From Blasia pusilla (Eukaryota > Marchantiophyta > Marchantiopsida > Blasiales): 64,000 bases of DNA. Positions 59,057 through 64,000 of this stretch are shown one piece after another (the stretch's first letter is position 1; every line of letters begins with the position of its first letter). The translations under genes and the position numbers were made by a program. The DNA is taken from positions 25,420,001 to 25,484,000 of the forward strand of contig CM114271.1 in the NCBI GenBank assembly GCA_050084515.1, read 5' to 3'. The notes beneath the pieces were generated by a model that was not told the origin of the DNA, made no database searches, and saw only the letters and a program-made list of their open reading frames with translations.

Positions 59057-62000
59057 CCCAAGGTTAGGCGAGTTTTTTCCTCGGGGATGTCCAATCGGAA
59101 ACGGTAATTCCGGATTTTGAACCAGTTTTGAGACACAAAATACAAAGGACCTACTCGAATTCCAGCCGGTTTTCTTAGGCAACTTTTAAATCAATCGAAA
59201 ATTGTCAAATTTAACCGGTAGAAGACACGTAACCCCGGATCTCCCCGATCATTGTTCCAGCCATGTAAATTTAAAGTATAAATTTTATACCATGCACGCT
59301 GTTTGGTTCTAAAGAGAAACGTTGTAAATTCAAATTTATTTTTTCAGAAAGTCATCCTCTATTATGCTATGAAAATATTAAAAAATATGAATGATTTATT
59401 TTATGTAAGAATCTTCTTATAAATACATTTTGAGTTTAATTACCTTCTTCATTTGAACGTGTATAATTTCCAATCATATTATGAATGAAGCTTCTTCATC
59501 CTACTCTAGATAAGGCCATGTATAGTTTGTCACAATACGAGTGTGGTGAGTAAATTCCAATATATCGCAAAGTTTGATCTTACGATTTATAGTTATACGG
59601 ATAGATAATTGAAATCTATGTAAATCACAAGGAAAAAAATAGACGGAAGGAATCAATAGGACATGCAAAATGAAAACTTTATCTCCAATCTTCTTCTATG
59701 TAATGATTTTATTTATCTATCTATATATCTATCTATCTCTCTCTCTATATATATATATATATAAGATTCCAAAAATCACGACTTGAGTGTCATTTACTTG
59801 TCCTTTTGCACCACTCGTATTATGTAAAAGCATAAGTGATGCATAGAAGAAGATTGGAGATCCAAACAATAAAGGGGTAATCTAAAAAGTAAGCATGTGC
59901 TCAATAATTATGTCGAATAGATATAACTTATTCCTCCATTTCGAATGGAGTCAACACTAAGGTAAGTTTGCTAATGTACGCAACATACATTTATTAGTAG
60001 ACGTTTAAAACATATAGTATATTTCTTAAGGATTACTTCATGAAATAATAATTTAACTTAATTTTGAAATATCAAATTTTACCACTCCAAAAAATGGATG
60101 CATGATTTCTGTACTTTATTGAGATATTTATTTCTTAGAGTCATAGAGTGAGAACAATTGTATATCTCAAAAAACTTGATGTCATTACACCTTTGAAGAT
60201 CACTCCATATATGGTATCAATAAGATCTTTTATATTCTTACTCTTAGCGACCATGTTAAACTTAAGTTGAATAAAATCATCTCCTAAAGAAGAGTGCAAG
60301 GGCACACAACCCTCTTCCACCTCCATTAATCAATTAGTAAAAGATTTTTGGTAACTTGGTGAACACGTATTCAACCTTCCAAAATTTTGAACTCCTATGT
60401 TTGTAATAAGCTTCATCACCCTTACATGAGACCATAAATGTCGTGAATAGTTGAGTCTATGGCGCTCACACCAACGTGGATTTGAGAACCAAGTAATGAT
60501 CGTAGATTCAAAGAGGAAAGATCTTGGTGTGACTCACCAAATTAAAACCTAGATGAGCTAATTATAGGATTATGAACGAAAATGGATGCTAGTGTGGGAC
60601 AAACGCTAGGCAAGACAGACATGCATCTTGAGACCAGCCTTAGGCGAGAAAGGGGCCTAGTTATTCAAGAGAATAAGGGCAAGACAAGGGTGTAAGATCC
60701 TTGAGCCAAGCTCCAAGTCATGGATGAGAAGTAAGAAGCAAGTTAGTATTGAGATGGGCAAGATACCATGAGAATAGTCACAAAACGCAAGAGTGGAAAG
60801 ACAACCATGAGATGCAAAGCAAAAAGAGTCAAGATGGATGCTAGCCATGAGATGCACAAAATTGCAATTTTAAGCTCCAATATGAGTTTGGGGAGTCGGG
60901 AGTTGCAAAATCTGTATGAATATTTCGCAAAGCCATCTTGACGGATGACTAGTTAAATGCAAGTCCTAGGTCGCGAACTATGGTTGGGTTTGGGGCCAAA
61001 ATCAAGGATCTTGGGTGGAAAATGGGGATTCGTATGGAGAACCTTAGAAGTATCCATAGGGGAATACATTCTCCCTCCCTACGTATGCAAGTCCATAATA
61101 AGAGAGTCATTGTGATGCGTGTTTGGCCATGTTTCACAAACGGAACCATTTAGGAGGCACCTTGAGGAAATAATTGACGTGCTCCTCTAAAGGCAAACAA
61201 CTTTGGGAGATTGGTTGAGGCTTGGAGAAGAGGCTTCTTAGGGATATGGGCTATACTTGGAGAGACTCTAAAGTCTTTGGCTTGCAAGTCAAATACCAAG
61301 TCTTTGATTGATGCACATGAGACCTCCAACTTCCAAGATCGCGAGGCAGTGGAGAGGCTAGGAGTGTCAATGATCGACAAGGAGCAACCCTAAGCTATGA
61401 TTTTTGCAGGCGGACACTTGGGAACCACCTTGACTTAGGCATTGAGCATCATGATGGTGATTCTAGGGGAGGAAGCCAAGTGTAGCACTAGGGAAATTTT
61501 TCTAGCATGTAGCTTAGGTGGAATATATATGATTTTGTCACAAAGCTTTTTTGGAGAGGCATGCCAAAGGTATATTAGAGATTCCTCTTGGTGATGGAAA
61601 TGCCATGAGGATTTTTTTCTAAAAATTGAAGGGTCAATCAAGTAAAACATGTAGCTCATTTGATTTTTGCTAAAAAAATTAAGAAGGATCTCAAGGGGGG
61701 TTTTCCATATGGGAAAATCATGCCAAAAAAATCTTGGGAGGTTTTGGGGATGTTTTTACCATAGAGCTTTGAATTCTGAAAGGATTATTGCTTAGGAGAG
61801 ATGTTGGTCACACGATTATTGGAACTTCTCCAATCATAAGAAACCCATGAAGTATAATTCCCCAAGAAAGTAAAATCTTTTACAAAGTTGCATATGGACA
61901 AAGTTTGCGTGTGCAAACTTATGTTCGTCCATAGGACATACATGTTTGCATAGTCCCTAGTTCCTTGGCCTGCATCTTCTTGCAACATAGACTCGCGCTA

Positions 62001-62560
62001 GTCTAGCACCCAATCTAACAATCCGTCGCCCCTTTTTTGCCACCCGTTTTATAGCCCGCACCATGCATGCAAAGGCTCACATCAAGCTTGCCTGACCCAC
62101 ATGATCACTCTAGCTTGCGATAGGCCTTACCCACACGGGCTTAGTGTGGGCCACGCGTAGGCTTGATTTGGGCGTGGCAAGGGCTCATAATCTACATGCA
62201 TGTTTGATCCTTGCTTGCACTCGTTCACACGTCCTAAGCTCGCGAGAGCAACTAGGGTACCAAGAAAACCTGGGCAGAGGATTTGTTGGGCATGTCCATC
62301 CCATGGAGGGACATGTTTGTTTCAATATGACCTTGCTCCTTTATGAGCACAACAAGACATTGAAGGAAAGCATATTAATTCACCCTAACTCAGCATTTAG
62401 GGCCCCTTCCCTTTTCATCTCAAGAAAATATGGCTCCATGCGATGATAAATCATTCAAAAAATACCACTAAGAAAAAATATACATTATCTTTAAAAAAAC
62501 CACTTATTCGATGCAATTGCACGATCCAAGTAATTTTCCAAGATCAAACTAAGATAAATT
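59057..62560. other. AT-rich repeat-like DNA without recognised genes
   Basis: It contains a mixed TCTA/TC/TA microsatellite (59708-59763). A dispersed repeat starts near 61881 (GTTGCATATGGACAAAGTTT) and is matched in degenerate form from 62918 for about 65 bases. Short frames at 60657-61660 look like decayed element sequence. Confidence 0.45.
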
Positions 62561-62579
62561 ATTACCGAATGTGAATAAT

Positions 62580-62935
62580 AGAAGGTGATGAATACAAGAT
62601 TGGAATATGGATAACATTTGGATCCTATGAATTTCTAGTGATACCCTTTGGAGATACCAATGAGCACACTCTTTTATGACCCTCATGAATTCAATCTTTC
62701 ACAATTGAAAGATTGAATTCATGTGGATAGGAGATTAGTGACGTTCTTGAATAACTTTCTTATCTATTCGATTATTTGAAAAGAGCACAAAGTTCTCCTC
62801 AAAGAAATCTTGGGATGATTGAGGAAGAGCAAGTTGTTCGCCAAGCCTTCTAAGTGTCGCTTCATGATCCAAGAAGTGGAGTTTTTGGGACATATCTAGA
62901 CACCTAAAAGGATATACAAGGTTGCACATAGATAA
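62580..62935 (+). pseudogene. Ty3/gypsy reverse transcriptase fragment (left half)
   Basis: Reads FGSYEFLVIPFGDTNEHT, then FMTLMNSIFH, then after a foldback VTFLNNFLIYS, SKLFAKPSKCRFMIQEVEFL and GHI. The catalytic DD of the family is NN. It is interrupted near 62935, and the matching continuation begins near 63665. Confidence 0.75.
62684..62723. repeat. Perfect inverted repeat inside the gypsy RT, 18-bp arms with a 4-nt loop
   Basis: The left arm (62684-62701, CATGAATTCAATCTTTCA) encodes the normal RT segment MNSIFH. The right arm (62706-62723) is its exact reverse complement and replaces the expected following codons. This is a templated foldback duplication. Confidence 0.92.
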
Positions 62936-63215
62936 AGTTCATGTCCAAAGACTTATATCCATCCAAGGGACACATATTTTCCACATTCCGCACCCATGTC
63001 CACCCTCATCTTGCATCCTTGCCAACTTGTCCCAACGCCCCGATCCATGTCTTTGCACCTACGCCCCGTCCCTAAACCCTGCCATCCCGCTTCCCCCCTA
63101 CCGTAAGAAGGCGGTAGAGAGCGTTCATCCCTCTACCGCTTTCAAGCACCCCATCCTGCTCCCGTGCCTCATCCTTGTTTAGGCAACCCGAGTGAGGGAT
63201 ATGATGGCATGTCTG

Positions 63216-63289
<74 letters not shown>

Positions 63290-63664
63290 CATAGCCCTGT
63301 GGGTCCCCGTTGGACAATAAATCTATTCATTCATTCATTCTCTCTTCCAAAGCCCTCTCCTTAGTGGCCGATGCATCTGGGTCACCTCCTTGAACCTAAA
63401 CTTGCAATGGTGAGTCAAGAGTCACTTTCAAAAAATAGAAAATCATCTCTCCCAATAAAGGGAACTCACCTGAAATTTTCAGTTCCTAAAATAGGCTCTA
63501 AATAAGCCCAAAAAAAGGGAAAACTTGTACTTGCAGATTTCTCTCCGCATGACACTCCGAGGGAGACCGACGGTCAAATTTTCCCAAACCAAGGGAAGAC
63601 CTCTACTTAAAGGCTATTCTCCGCTCCACTCCAAAAGACATTAGAGGTGAAACCTAGGCATGAC
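62936..63664. other. Insertion between the two gypsy RT halves, with a CT microsatellite
   Basis: About 0.73 kb that separates the two parts of the pol. Its left end is in the dispersed repeat shared with 61881. No coding match. The (CT)33 run lies within it. Confidence 0.5.
63221..63286. repeat. (CT)33 microsatellite
   Basis: Uninterrupted CT dinucleotides over 66 bases. Confidence 0.98.
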
Positions 63665-63940
63665 AAGCTTGAGGCTATCAAATTGTGGCCAACACCAAGG
63701 AACTTTACTAGGAGGCAATTTTTTTGGGATCTTTAATCTTTTTTCCGAAGGCATATCCAAGACTTTGCCAAGATCACCCAATGACTCTATGATTTGATGC
63801 GGAAAGCGATTATATCCCAATGTTTTGAGGAGTGCCAAGAGGGTTTTGAACAACTAAAGTTTTTATTAGTAATTCCGGAAGTTGGGGTTGCATTCAAAGT
63901 TTGGAACCATGCGTTAAACTTTGCAATTGGGGATTGTTGA
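63665..63940 (+). pseudogene. Ty3/gypsy RT-RNase H connection fragment (right half)
   Basis: Reads KLEAIKLWPTP, then FFRRHIQDFAKIT, LYDLMRKA, FEECQEGFEQLKFLLVIPE and ALNFAIGD, which match the gypsy thumb, connection and start of RNase H. Three stops are present. It continues the pol broken at about 62935. Confidence 0.75.
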
Positions 63941-64000
63941 ACCAATCGGTTCGATTGGTCTATTATGAATCAACCAAATTTGATAAAAATTGACCAACTC

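Noticed and set aside
63072-63317. Minus-strand frame with a long Glu-Arg run
   Set aside because: It is a direct translation of the (CT)33 microsatellite.
1-64000. CRISPR arrays, bacterial operons, tRNA and rRNA genes
   Set aside because: Repeats found are tandem or LTR-type without regular spacers. No cloverleaf with intact promoter boxes or rRNA segment was recognised by eye, though a tRNA scan would be decisive.

Overview
The window looks like nuclear DNA of a non-seed land plant. A moss or liverwort seems more likely than a fern, because the one intron-rich gene has short introns of roughly 100-450 bp. The evidence is a plant-type fatty acid amide hydrolase gene with at least 19 exons, Ty1/copia and Ty3/gypsy elements primed by initiator-Met tRNA, and GC-richer gene islands set in AT-rich, transposon-filled DNA. 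I cannot name the species.

Layout. 1-6717: old repeats, namely a 24-bp minisatellite, Helitron-type termini with a 149-bp mini-element, and two minus-strand gypsy fragments. 6723-11997: a complete but decayed copia element inserted in the RT of the second gypsy fragment. 13000-18707: a gene-like island ending in an uninterrupted PrpF-family isomerase gene. 20372-29112: a non-LTR retroelement with a restriction-like endonuclease-type C terminus, split by two insertions whose removal restores its reading frame. The larger insertion (22629-27406) is the main discovery: a gypsy-type pol (RT, RNase H, DDE integrase) carrying a C5 DNA cytosine methyltransferase domain at its N-terminal end and a PHD finger after the integrase. 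It has 4-bp target duplications and no visible LTR pair. The second insertion (27699-28216) is a 518-bp relative sharing both ends.

30481-42630: one copia element stretched to 12 kb by later insertions. These are a 5.6-kb block holding a minus-strand, 5'-truncated copia relative, and a 1,255-bp solo-LTR-like unit. The outer copia is proved to be one element by its matching TTTTC target duplications. 46079-52000: the minus-strand amidase (FAAH-like) gene with catalytic Lys-Ser-Ser intact and an intronic foldback. 52000-58340: its 5' side and a second gene-like island without a recognised product. 58841-64000: tandem repeats, microsatellites and gypsy fragments.

Only two host genes are recognised. 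PrpF-like proteins isomerise tricarboxylate or dicarboxylate double bonds, and FAAH-like amidases hydrolyse N-acylethanolamines and other acyl amides. There is no sign that they work together. Almost everything else is layered mobile-element history, and insertion order can be read from the nesting.
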